A stretch of 40,263 bases of DNA, taken from positions 1-40,263 of the forward strand of contig JAPOSZ010000019.1 of NCBI GenBank assembly GCA_026709415.1, read 5' to 3'. Position numbers and translations under genes: made by a program. The notes beneath the pieces were generated by a model. It saw only the letters and a program-made list of their open reading frames with translations. It searched no databases and was not told the origin of the DNA. The stretch is from Flavobacteriaceae bacterium. GTDB lineage: Bacteria; Bacteroidota; Bacteroidia; Flavobacteriales; Flavobacteriaceae. Positions 1-8,434 of the stretch are shown piece by piece; the first letter of the stretch is position 1, and each line of letters begins with the position of its first letter.

Positions 1-693
1 GGTAATGTCGACCGTCTCTGTATAGAATCCAGCACGACTGATGGATTCATCCAACGCCTCTTTAATATCCTCTAATTGCTCCGTTAACTCAGAAGGCACC
101 GCATCCCCGTCCTCGATCGCCGTTTCTATTTCGGCGAGCTTGGTTTGAAGCCCTTCTAAAGCCTTATCTAAGGCCTCTTTTTGAGTCTTCGCTAAATCGG
201 CCTTTAGCTGGTCGATATCGGCTTGAGACAAGTTGTTTTTTGCCGCCTCCGCCAAGGCCGTCTCTAAGGCGGTCACCTTGTCTTGAAGACCTTTTACAGC
301 CTCATCTAAAGCCGTTTTTTGAGCCGCGGCTAAATCGGCCTTTAACTGGTCGATATCTTCTTGAGACAAACTGTTGGCGGCTGCCTGATTCAAGGCCGTC
401 TGCAATTTGGCAATGTCCTCATTGATAGCCGTCTGGGCGGTCGTTAAATTCGTGCCCAAAGTCGTGCTCACACCAGCCACCGCGGTTTGGATATCGCCTT
501 GAATGCTGGTGCGAATATTGCCAATCTCCGTTTGGAGCGCTGCCACTTGAGAGGCCACCCACCCTTGCAACGTCGTCACTTGGGCGGTTATTGTCTTAAT
601 CTGATCATTTAAATTATCAAAACGATCATCATAATTTTTACAGCCCGCCGCCACTACAGCGACGGCTGCCAATAGAATAAAAATTCTTTTCAT
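1..693 (-). CDS. Coiled-coil lipoprotein, partial (C-terminus beyond left edge)
   Basis: The minus-strand frame opens at ATG 691-693 and stays open to the window edge, giving 231 codons with no stop. It begins with a short basic n-region, a hydrophobic stretch and a lipobox-like AVVAAGC, so it should be a lipid-anchored envelope protein. After the cysteine comes a long stretch rich in Ala, Gln, Asp, Leu and Lys with heptad spacing and no globular motif, which I read as an extended coiled coil. A 46-residue unit containing DIDQLKADLA is repeated in tandem. The segment is visibly more GC-rich than its neighbours, which may reflect the Ala-rich composition or transfer. The function is unknown. 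Such proteins are common Bacteroidota surface lipoproteins and may carry a C-terminal domain outside the window. Confidence 0.8.
   Translation of the reverse strand, partial: MKRIFILLAAVAVVAAGCKNYDDRFDNLNDQIKTITAQVTTLQGWVASQVAALQTEIGNIRTSIQGDIQTAVAGVSTTLGTNLTTAQTAINEDIAKLQTALNQAAANSLSQEDIDQLKADLAAAQKTALDEAVKGLQDKVTALETALAEAAKNNLSQADIDQLKADLAKTQKEALDKALEGLQTKLAEIETAIEDGDAVPSELTEQLEDIKEALDESISRAGFYTETVDIT
118..393 (-). repeat. Tandem 138-bp (46-residue) repeat in the coiled-coil lipoprotein
   Basis: The string gtcgatatc occurs at 211 and again at 349, exactly 138 bp apart. The flanking 90 or so bases align closely between copies (118-255 and 256-393), and a partial third copy follows. Each unit encodes 46 residues, which is not a multiple of seven. 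The repeat therefore probably arose by DNA duplication inside the coiled coil. Confidence 0.75.
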
Positions 694-1268
694 AAAAAAA
701 ACATTTTTTGATTATTATTAGTGTTGTTTATGCCGTGGAAATAAAAATTCCCATCCACTGAAAGGAATGGCGGCAGCGCCGGAGCGTTGGGAGGAAACAA
801 AGCATCCCAGCACCATCTCAGAAATGGGACAATTGAAAAAAAAGAAAAAAGGGGGTGGTGGCTAGGCCAAAGGGCGCTAGAAGAGTAGCAGTTTACAGAA
901 TTTTCGGGGGGGGGTAGTTATTACTTTACTCATGTCAACACCTTTGGAGGCAACGGCTCACATACCTCAAATATCGTGCCAATAAGAATATTGAAGCGGT
1001 TAGTTCCTTTCCAATCAGCGGAGTAATTATTTTGATTTATCTCTACAGAATACATTAAAAGGGAAATTTTATTGCCCTATCATTTTTTGATGGATAAAAA
1101 TCCTTTAGCTCAAATTCCATCGATATTTTGTGTTTTTCATGTTTTGAGATATTTAAAACCTCATAACCTAGGCGTTGAAATTCACTAACAAGAAAATAAA
1201 CTTTTTAGTTGTTTGATGCTGATAAATAGATCGGTCATGGAAATCGTATTTTAAGTTTGATCATCCTG
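694..1268. other. Intergenic region without a recognisable gene
   Basis: About 575 bases hold no supportable coding frame on either strand. The region contains the upstream leader of the coiled-coil lipoprotein, a purine-rich stretch near 835-860 and a run of nine G at 906-914. The downstream part (about 1050-1268) is AT-rich and lies beyond the stop of the fibronectin-like protein, which is transcribed toward it. I see no clear hairpin terminator. Confidence 0.5.
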
Positions 1269-1973
1269 TCAATTAGAGGTGTTAAAAAACCGATTTTCAG
1301 AATAGGATGTGTTTCCTTTTTTATCAATAGTTTTCACTGACCATTGATAGATGGTCCCTCGTTTTAATTCAAGAGCAAATTCCTCTTGGGTGATATTTTC
1401 AATGGTTTGAGAATGGAAGTTTTCAGATAAAAACAAGTTGTAATGATCAATATCATTATCCAAATCATTGCCGTCCCAAACAAATTTTAAAGTTTGGTTT
1501 GCAGGTAAATCAATGGATTGATTATGAGTGGGGTTGATTAACAAGGCAGAAAAAGGAATATAGTCGGTCGTTTCAACTCCTTCCAAATAAAACTGCCAGA
1601 TTTCACTGACACCTGTATTGCTAGATTTTTCAGTCAACGAAACTATCCACCAACTATATGCCATGCCACGAGTTAATTCTATACTCGACGTTGTATTGGC
1701 TTCAATTGTTTTGGTTATTCTGGTTTTGGTTGATTGATTTTCAACGACCAGTTGATAGGAATCCGTATCAAGAGCATTGGCCCATTGAAATTTGACTTGA
1801 CTAATAGTGTTGTTTAAAACTATAGCAGTAGTGCACGCATCACCATTGATAGGAGCTAACAATTTAGTGGCAGCTGGTTGAATTGGCGGATCAATGGGAG
1901 GACCTGAGCAATGCAAACCATAGAGAATAAATCCGACCATAATAATCTTTAATAATTTGAAATTGAAAATCAT
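1269..1973 (-). CDS. Fibronectin type III-like surface (lipo)protein
   Basis: This 234-residue protein starts with a hydrophobic segment and a cysteine near residue 23 (YGLHCSGPP). It may be a lipoprotein, though residues -3 to -1 fit the lipobox poorly. Two similar modules of about 90 residues follow. Each has the pattern FQWANALDTDSYQLVVE or FVWDGNDLDNDIDHYNLFL and ends with a YSWWIVSL- or YQWSVKTID-type strand, which is the usual signature of Bacteroidota fibronectin type III-like domains. Its ATG overlaps the stop of the upstream protease by four bases (ATGA), so translation is probably coupled. It may be an accessory adhesin or anchor for the protease. No enzymatic motif is visible. Confidence 0.8.
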   Translation of the reverse strand: MIFNFKLLKIIMVGFILYGLHCSGPPIDPPIQPAATKLLAPINGDACTTAIVLNNTISQVKFQWANALDTDSYQLVVENQSTKTRITKTIEANTTSSIELTRGMAYSWWIVSLTEKSSNTGVSEIWQFYLEGVETTDYIPFSALLINPTHNQSIDLPANQTLKFVWDGNDLDNDIDHYNLFLSENFHSQTIENITQEEFALELKRGTIYQWSVKTIDKKGNTSYSENRFFNTSN

Positions 1974-4900
1974 TTTTTTATGATTTTAAATTGTTGGTCT
2001 TTGTGATTATTTTCAATCGTCAACACATACACTCCCGAAGGATATGAGTTCATTGAGATCGAATGCATCAATGGGTTTGAATTCGTCATAAGATCCTTTT
2101 TCTGCACTAAAAGTTCGCCAGAGGCATTAAACAATTTGATATTTACTCTTGAATTTTTCGGAAGCAATACATTCAGTTGATCATCCACTGGATTGGGAAA
2201 AACCTGTGGATTATCATCTGTATTGATCCATTGCTGAAAGGTTCCTTGGCATGGATTATCGGTTTTGATTTGAATTTTAGTCCAAGGATTTTTTGCTTCA
2301 AACCGATATTGGGAATCTTTTGTTTGAAAAGACTGATTATTAAATTCAATGGTGTAAACACTCGCTCCATGTAAGTTTAATTCTATATCATCATTCGTTT
2401 TATTCACAGAAACGGCGACTGATAAAGGGGGTGGTTCATCTATTTGAGCCGAGAATTCGTATAAGAAATTGGAAAAAGCCTGCGTGAGTACGACTATATC
2501 GTAAATCCCTGAGGGTAAATCAGAAAGGGTTACGGATTCTGAAAAGTTGATAAACCTTTCAAAATTATTGGGCCCGAAAATCGATACCTGATAATTCAAG
2601 GGCGCTCGGGCATGGATTTGAATTTCACCATTGGATTTTCCTTGGCAACTGACATCTTTTTTTGAGATGGTAAAATTTCTTGGTGAACGATAGTCACACA
2701 AATCACCAATACTATTTCGATCGATATCCTCTTGATCGGGGTTTGGCAACGTGGGACAATTGTCATCCAAATCATTGATTCCGTCTTGATCTGTATCCGG
2801 TGTTGAGTGCCCTTTTAAGCAAAAATCAATGGAGGCGTTAAAAATAGTGCCCCCATCATTTTCTTCTCGATCTAAAAATCGAATTTTCCACTCCCCTTTG
2901 GCCACGGTATGATTCAATAGATTCAAATTTCCAAAGGGTCGGTACACGCCATCTTGTTGTAGAAGATCTTCCGATACATGCTCTATGGCTTGCTGATCAA
3001 AAGTGATTCTGATACGTCCATCAAATGGTTTCCTATTACTTGACATCAAGGGAATTTGAAGGCCTTGTGGACTAATTAATGTTACTCTTAATTCTTCTAA
3101 ATAAACATGATTCATGTCAAGAATGACATTCAAATCAATAATTTCAGCATCAATTCCTGTCATCAATGAAAGTTCTGTTGGGCCATTGGACACAATTTCT
3201 ATTGGCTCATTGAGAAAAGAAACCGATTGACAAACCAATTCATCGGTAGTAAATTCACCATATGAACTGTATGCCGACTCAGTACAATCGCTAAAGGCTT
3301 TAACTCGCCAATAATAAGTGCTCTGAGATTCTAATTGTGGTACTAAAAATTGATGATGACGTGTTTGTCTATTTAACAAAAGCGTTTGAAAATCAGGTGT
3401 TTTGCTCATCTCCAACACATAATTTTCTGCATGAGGAACAGACTGCCATTGCAATAATGGAGTTAATGAAGTTTGTTGTTGATTGTCAACAGGACCAATC
3501 AGCAATGGCGTTTCTATGTTTTGGCTTTTCACTTCCAATCTTGATTGAAAGTGGAAGTCATGAGAACTTGAAATAGCTCTCAGTAAAATATCATGGGATC
3601 CTGATTCCAGTTGATTTAAACCGCGAAGGATAAAACTTCCTTCCTGCTCTTGTTCCCTATTTCCTTGGGGGTTGAATTCTGCTTGAATCCCTTGTGGCAT
3701 ATTTTCTAAAGTCAATTCAATAGATTCATCAAAACCATCATATCGTTCAATCGCATAATTAAATTCAATCTCATCTTTGTCACATGAAACTATCTGGAAC
3801 GGATCAACCGTTACTATAAATGGTCTTTTGACAATATTGATTGGAAATGGATTGACCGAAAAATAAATCGAATTTGTAGGAAGAATCTTTATACGCGCAT
3901 CATCTGCACTGATGTTTCCAGGAACTCGAACCAATTCTTGACCATCATTGGGAGTATCTTTCGAAACAATGTAGTCATAGTTCAGACCACCGTCAACAGA
4001 TAGTAAAATATCGACCTTCGTGGTATTGATGGGGGATTGATCCGTATTCCCAACATTCCAAAGAATTTCTTTGAGTTCCCCTGATTTCCATATTTGATGT
4101 TCCTGTTCATTTAAATTCAATTTAAAATCGCTAGCATCTTCCCAAACATTGATGTACAAAGAATCTAAAAACACGGCATGTTCCTCTCGATTATTCGTTC
4201 TCATTGATAACCCCCATTTAAGATGTCTCTCGACCTCAGGAACGGTCTCCCATTGATTTGCATCAAATTCACTAAGAGGTGATTGCAATGCTAATTTTCC
4301 AGACTTTATTCTTTCTAAACGTGGGACAAGCCTTGTAGATGTTTTTTTCGGTGGATAAGATCGTGCAATAGAGCCAATGAGATTCGTTGAAAAAAAGTCC
4401 TCTCGATTGACGGTGCCATTGTCTAGTTGTTCCCAATTATATAGGACGCTATAATCCTGTGGGATTTCAATATCCGGTATTGAAAGTTCAAAAGGCGTTC
4501 CCATTGGAATGTCATAGCTGAGTCCTGAATCTTCAACGATGACGGCTTCTAGATTGATGGCCTCTATTTGTTTTAAACACTCTGATAGCAACAAATGACC
4601 TCGCATATGCTGAATAGATTTGAAATGAAAATAGGGACTTGAATTTTCTTGAATATTATTAACGGGCTCTGCAATGCCTGCATAACCCATAATGGTCGAT
4701 CCACTACCGGGTTCAACATTAGCATTCCAATATTCTTCATACAGTGAAAAAGTGTGCCAAGCACCTAATTGGTGGCCAATTTCGTGGCTAACATAATCAA
4801 TGTCAAAAAAGTCATTCATAAATTCTTGTTCACCTTCCGATTGAAAATGATGAGATGAAAAACCATCGGCCTTAATTCTAGTACACAAACAAGCAATGCA

Positions 4901-5848
4901 TGCTTCACCATAAGGATCTTCTTGAGCAGCAAAGGCATGACCTACATCATAGCTATCAAAAGGCAGGAACTCTCTGATAATTCTACCCGCTTCAAAGGCA
5001 TCAAATTCTTCAAAAGGATCCGTATCTGGATGGTCAAAAATGAGGTTTGTATCCGATACCAATTGAAATTCAATTTGAATATCTCTTTGAAAAATTTCAT
5101 TGATTCTATTGACGGTACTGACAACAGCGGCTAAGGCATCTTCTTTTTTGGTGCCATTAGTATCATCATTATCCGAAAAAATTTCAGTATAACCGCTAGT
5201 CACAGCAATGGCCAGTCTCAAAACGTACTTGTTGGTATTGAAGTTAGTTCTAGAATATGGCTTGTTGGCTTTCGATTCAACTAGATCGTGATCACGATGT
5301 TCTTGACAATTGATTGGCGATCGTTTCTCCGATTTTAAATACCCCACATGTAATTCCGAGTCAAGCCAACTTGGTTGGACAAAATATTGTTTTCCATCTG
5401 GTAACATTAACCACTGATTAAATCCTTTGCCAGATACTGTGATTCGAACTTTCACATCTTCTCTAGTGACACTCCAACCTTCAAAAGTTCTTATTCGAAA
5501 ATACTTTTGTTGTAATGCTGGTGACAAAACATCCACAACTTCAATTTCAAATGATTCAAACTCTCCACTTTCATTGGGTAATTTGACTATATTATTTTGA
5601 GATCTCTCTCTTATATTCTGATTAAAGCTCTTTAAGTTTAATCGATAATAATCCCACTGTTGATCTTGTACAATATGAGTCGAATGTGAGGATGGGGCAG
5701 TGGCCACCGTCCAATAATCTTGAGCGAAAACGGAATGGCAAAAGATTAAAAAAAAACTATAAAAAAAGTGTTGATTAATTGTTGCTGATAAATTGAATAG
5801 CTCAGAGCAAACTAATGGGTTACAAGTTAATGAATTAACAAATTTCAC
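1970..5848 (-). CDS. Secreted multidomain metzincin metalloprotease with T9SS sorting domain
   Basis: This 1,292-residue protein has a hydrophobic signal segment ending SVFAQ near residue 43, preceded by an unusually long n-region. The catalytic zinc motif HEIGHQLGAWH lies at residues 355-365, followed by a metzincin Met-turn (STIMGYAG). The pattern matches the reprolysin-like family (Reprolysin_4) of Bacteroidota. Later regions are a fibronectin-like module (about 783-868), a proprotein-convertase P-domain (about 878-1012), a thrombospondin type 3 calcium repeat (about 1016-1053, DTDQDGINDLDDNCP) and a C-terminal type A T9SS sorting domain (from about 1210; VFPNPVDDQLNV, YPSGVYVLTI, ending KIIKK). 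It should be exported by Sec, then crossed over and anchored by T9SS. It probably degrades extracellular protein and is translationally coupled to the next gene. Confidence 0.92.
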   Translation of the reverse strand: MKFVNSLTCNPLVCSELFNLSATINQHFFYSFFLIFCHSVFAQDYWTVATAPSSHSTHIVQDQQWDYYRLNLKSFNQNIRERSQNNIVKLPNESGEFESFEIEVVDVLSPALQQKYFRIRTFEGWSVTREDVKVRITVSGKGFNQWLMLPDGKQYFVQPSWLDSELHVGYLKSEKRSPINCQEHRDHDLVESKANKPYSRTNFNTNKYVLRLAIAVTSGYTEIFSDNDDTNGTKKEDALAAVVSTVNRINEIFQRDIQIEFQLVSDTNLIFDHPDTDPFEEFDAFEAGRIIREFLPFDSYDVGHAFAAQEDPYGEACIACLCTRIKADGFSSHHFQSEGEQEFMNDFFDIDYVSHEIGHQLGAWHTFSLYEEYWNANVEPGSGSTIMGYAGIAEPVNNIQENSSPYFHFKSIQHMRGHLLLSECLKQIEAINLEAVIVEDSGLSYDIPMGTPFELSIPDIEIPQDYSVLYNWEQLDNGTVNREDFFSTNLIGSIARSYPPKKTSTRLVPRLERIKSGKLALQSPLSEFDANQWETVPEVERHLKWGLSMRTNNREEHAVFLDSLYINVWEDASDFKLNLNEQEHQIWKSGELKEILWNVGNTDQSPINTTKVDILLSVDGGLNYDYIVSKDTPNDGQELVRVPGNISADDARIKILPTNSIYFSVNPFPINIVKRPFIVTVDPFQIVSCDKDEIEFNYAIERYDGFDESIELTLENMPQGIQAEFNPQGNREQEQEGSFILRGLNQLESGSHDILLRAISSSHDFHFQSRLEVKSQNIETPLLIGPVDNQQQTSLTPLLQWQSVPHAENYVLEMSKTPDFQTLLLNRQTRHHQFLVPQLESQSTYYWRVKAFSDCTESAYSSYGEFTTDELVCQSVSFLNEPIEIVSNGPTELSLMTGIDAEIIDLNVILDMNHVYLEELRVTLISPQGLQIPLMSSNRKPFDGRIRITFDQQAIEHVSEDLLQQDGVYRPFGNLNLLNHTVAKGEWKIRFLDREENDGGTIFNASIDFCLKGHSTPDTDQDGINDLDDNCPTLPNPDQEDIDRNSIGDLCDYRSPRNFTISKKDVSCQGKSNGEIQIHARAPLNYQVSIFGPNNFERFINFSESVTLSDLPSGIYDIVVLTQAFSNFLYEFSAQIDEPPPLSVAVSVNKTNDDIELNLHGASVYTIEFNNQSFQTKDSQYRFEAKNPWTKIQIKTDNPCQGTFQQWINTDDNPQVFPNPVDDQLNVLLPKNSRVNIKLFNASGELLVQKKDLMTNSNPLMHSISMNSYPSGVYVLTIENNHKDQQFKIIKK

Positions 5849-5982
5849 TATGTAAAATCTCTGAAAAAGCGTTTCAATATCAATGAATTCTATTTAGAAA
5901 GTTTCAAAGCCATCTCTTTTTCTGTCCTTAATTCATTGGTTATTCTATGGTGGGGGTTTAAGTGAAGCTTTATCGGATTAAT

Positions 5983-5990
5983 TAATTTTG
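5983..5990 (+). promoter_or_regulatory. Candidate -7 promoter element for the RimK fusion gene
   Basis: TAATTTTG matches the Bacteroidota -7 consensus TAnnTTTG. It ends 15 bases before ATG 6006 and contains the TTG that a longer reading of the gene would use as start, which favours the ATG. No clear -33 TTG is seen at the usual distance. Confidence 0.45.
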
Positions 5991-6005
5991 CTAGAAGTCA
6001 GACCT

Positions 6006-7382
6006 ATGGAAAGTAAATATACCGTCATTGGCGAATATGAATGGTGTTCATTTAATGAATTAAACATACCAGCCATCCTTGCTAGGGTTGATTCAGGAGC
6101 CAAAACATCGTCAATTCAGGCCAAAAACATCAAGCGAAAAAAAATTAAAGGGGATCTATGGGTGGAATTTGAAGTCAACCCCTTTGAAGATAATTTAAGT
6201 ATTGCTGTTGAGTGTAAAGCCAAAGTCATCGATATCCGAAACATCAAAAGCTCTTCCGGTATTGTTGAAAAACGATTTGTTATTAAAACCCCTTTAAGGA
6301 TTGGATCTATCCAGTTTGATATTGAATTAACACTAGCCAATCGCGAAGGCATGGACTTTCGGATGCTATTAGGACGAGAAGCCCTCAAAAGACGTTTTAT
6401 CATCGATCCCAATCAAAATCAGATTCTAAAAAAAATATCCAAAACCCAACTAAATGATATCTATGGTCATCTGATTTTAAATAAAACTGGACTCAATATT
6501 GGTTTATTGGCTACCGATCGAAATCTGTATTCTAACAAACGAATTCTAGAAGCTGGCAATACCAGGGGACATACCATGCACTTTTATAATCTTCAACATT
6601 GTTATATGCGCCTTGATACCGATACCCCTGAAATTCGTTATCGAGACGGGAGTCTATTAGATCATTTAGATGCTGTCATTCCTCGAATAAGACCTTCTAT
6701 GACGTTTTATGGTTGTGCCTTACTAAGACAATTCCATTCCATTGGTACTTATTGCTTGAATTCTGCTGAGTCTATTGCCAAATCGAGGGATAAGTTATAT
6801 TCTTCTCAAATTTTTTCAATTAATAAATTAAATGTACCCACCACTGGTATGGCCAAATCACCCCAAGATACCAAAGATCTTATTTCAATGGTGGGGGGAG
6901 CTCCACTCGTCGTTAAAGTTTTGGAAAGTGCTCAAGGTAAGGGAGTGGTGTTGGCTGAAACAGCTAAAGCCGCTGAAAGTGTCATCAACGCTTTTAAAAG
7001 TCTGCAAGCCAATATACTGGTACAAGAATTTATTAAAGAAGCCGGGGGTAAAGACTTGCGCTGTTTTGTAGTAGATAACAAAGTGGTAGGCTCGATTCAG
7101 CGTGAAGCAACTTCTGGAGAATTCAGAGCCAACGTGCATTTAGGCGGTATTGCTACCAAAGCCAAAATAAAAGCCGACGAGCGAATTTTGGCGATTCGAG
7201 CCGCTAAAGCTCTCAATCTTTCCGTGGCCGGTGTCGATATTATCCGATCCAATAAAGGACCTCTACTTTTAGAAGTTAATTCTTCTCCAGGTTTAGAAGG
7301 TATCGAAAATGCTACCGGGAAAGATATCGCAACTGAAATGATTGCCTCAATTGAAAGAAAATTAAAGTATACCCATCATTGA
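6006..7382 (+). CDS. rimK: RimK-type ATP-grasp ligase fused to an aspartic-protease-like domain
   Basis: I place the start at ATG 6006 (458 residues), because an upstream TTG at 5988 lies inside a likely promoter. Residues 1 to about 145 match the RimK-associated retropepsin-like (ATP-dependent zinc protease, PF05618) domain, with the catalytic-type motif ARVDSGAKTSS at about 27-37 and LLGREAL at about 124-130. From about residue 160 there is a RimK-family ATP-grasp enzyme, with the pre-ATP-grasp part starting NIGLLATDR, a glycine-rich ATP loop (SAQGKGVVLAE), VQEFIKEAGGKDLR and the metal-binding end LLEVNSSPGLEGIE. The family adds glutamate to protein or small-molecule substrates such as ribosomal protein S6. 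The fused domain could edit or reverse that addition. The substrate is not deducible here. Confidence 0.88.
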   Translation: MESKYTVIGEYEWCSFNELNIPAILARVDSGAKTSSIQAKNIKRKKIKGDLWVEFEVNPFEDNLSIAVECKAKVIDIRNIKSSSGIVEKRFVIKTPLRIGSIQFDIELTLANREGMDFRMLLGREALKRRFIIDPNQNQILKKISKTQLNDIYGHLILNKTGLNIGLLATDRNLYSNKRILEAGNTRGHTMHFYNLQHCYMRLDTDTPEIRYRDGSLLDHLDAVIPRIRPSMTFYGCALLRQFHSIGTYCLNSAESIAKSRDKLYSSQIFSINKLNVPTTGMAKSPQDTKDLISMVGGAPLVVKVLESAQGKGVVLAETAKAAESVINAFKSLQANILVQEFIKEAGGKDLRCFVVDNKVVGSIQREATSGEFRANVHLGGIATKAKIKADERILAIRAAKALNLSVAGVDIIRSNKGPLLLEVNSSPGLEGIENATGKDIATEMIASIERKLKYTHH

Positions 7383-7389
7383 CTTCAAC

Positions 7390-8053
7390 CACCGATTTTC
7401 ACGGCAAAAAATAGGCCGTCAACTATCTAGGTATGGAACGCTCCCAAGAACTGGATTTTTTTATTGCCAAGGAAGGGATAGGTGAAGTCCTGAAACTCAC
7501 TCATGGTATCCAAGAGTAACGGCAGATGTCGTTTCTTTTTGAGATAGACTTCAATCGTTTCTTTCTTGATGTGGACTTCGGCCTAATCTTCTTGAAAGGC
7601 TTTTTTAAAATCGGTCACTAAAAAAGTCACGGCTCTGTGGGTAAAGCCAAGAGCCTTGGCCATCCCATGAGGTGAAGCTTGTTCGATAAAGTAGATGCGG
7701 AGAGCTTCGTCATGCTTGTGTGATGTCCGTTTGGGCTTTAAAAAGAAATGATAGATAGCTATAGATGGTGAATATTTGCCGTGATAGAGATAATCTATTT
7801 TCGCAAAACATAAGATGTGTATGCGAAAAACAATGAATGTTATTGATAATCAATACTTTAAAGATATAGCATCTTTGATCGAACACACTTATTGGTGGAA
7901 ATAATTCAAATCAGAATCATGAATAGACCGTTTATCTAAAAGAAAACATGGAAAGGGAGTCGTTTTAAATATCTCAAAAACAAACAGTTACAAACCAATA
8001 GGTTCGAATGGAAGTGATTGTTTTACGGTGAATTAAAACCGTGAAAATCGGTG
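7390..8053. mobile_element. Decayed insertion element with terminal inverted repeats and target duplication
   Basis: Perfect 15-bp inverted repeats bound the segment: caccgattttcacgg at 7390-7404 and its exact reverse complement at 8039-8053. They are flanked by a direct duplication of tcaac at 7385-7389 and 8054-8058. The element begins only a few bases after the stop of the RimK fusion. Inside, the minus strand holds a transposase relic with stops. At 664 bp it is too short to be autonomous. The ends are better preserved than the interior, so it may have been mobilised in trans in the past. The IS family is not assigned. Confidence 0.75.
7427..7745 (-). pseudogene. Transposase relic (helix-turn-helix part)
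   Basis: The minus strand from about 7745 down to 7427 reads as a coherent peptide with a helix-turn-helix region (EALRIYFIEQASPHGMAKAL, then GFTHRAVTFLV). An in-frame TAG follows at 7583-7585, then a further open stretch (HIKKETIEVYLKKKRHLPLL) and another TAG at 7427-7429. It resembles the N-terminal DNA-binding part of a transposase. No DDE catalytic core is present, so the relic is truncated and non-functional. It lies within the inverted-repeat-bounded element. Confidence 0.55.
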
Positions 8054-8096
8054 TCAACACGTAAATTATTTCTTTTAAAACCCAATCGAAATTGCG

Positions 8097-8345
8097 TCAT
8101 TGAATACGTGGCCTAACAATGACATTTTCTTTGACTTGAGGATTTGTCTTTTTAGGGACGGCAACATAAACTTTCACGTCTTTTTTCGAAATTTTACTCG
8201 GAATTTTGTCGATTAATTTGGCCATGTTTTCTTCTGTCATATTTTCTGGCATATCCACACTAACTTTGATTTCAGAAGGAAATTTGACAGCAACACAAGA
8301 ACTTGTCAATAATACAGTTCCTAAGATCATTAGAGTTTTATACAT
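8097..8345 (-). CDS. Small lipoprotein
   Basis: This 82-residue protein has a good lipoprotein signal: a short basic start, a hydrophobic core (LMILGTVLLTSSC) and a cysteine at about residue 17 after LTSS. The mature part contains EIKVSVDMPENMTEENMAKL and DKIPSKISKKDVKVYVAVPK. It is rich in Lys and Val with no domain I recognise. It lies just downstream of dnaB on the same strand with a gap of about 90 bases and ends next to the decayed insertion element. It is probably an envelope protein of unknown role. Confidence 0.7.
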   Translation of the reverse strand: MYKTLMILGTVLLTSSCVAVKFPSEIKVSVDMPENMTEENMAKLIDKIPSKISKKDVKVYVAVPKKTNPQVKENVIVRPRIQ

Positions 8346-8434
8346 AAGATTGATATTATATTGGTCTAGATCCTTAGACTGAAAATTATTCCATATGTTA
8401 CATCAATACAATGGTTTAAGCCACGCTTTTTTAA

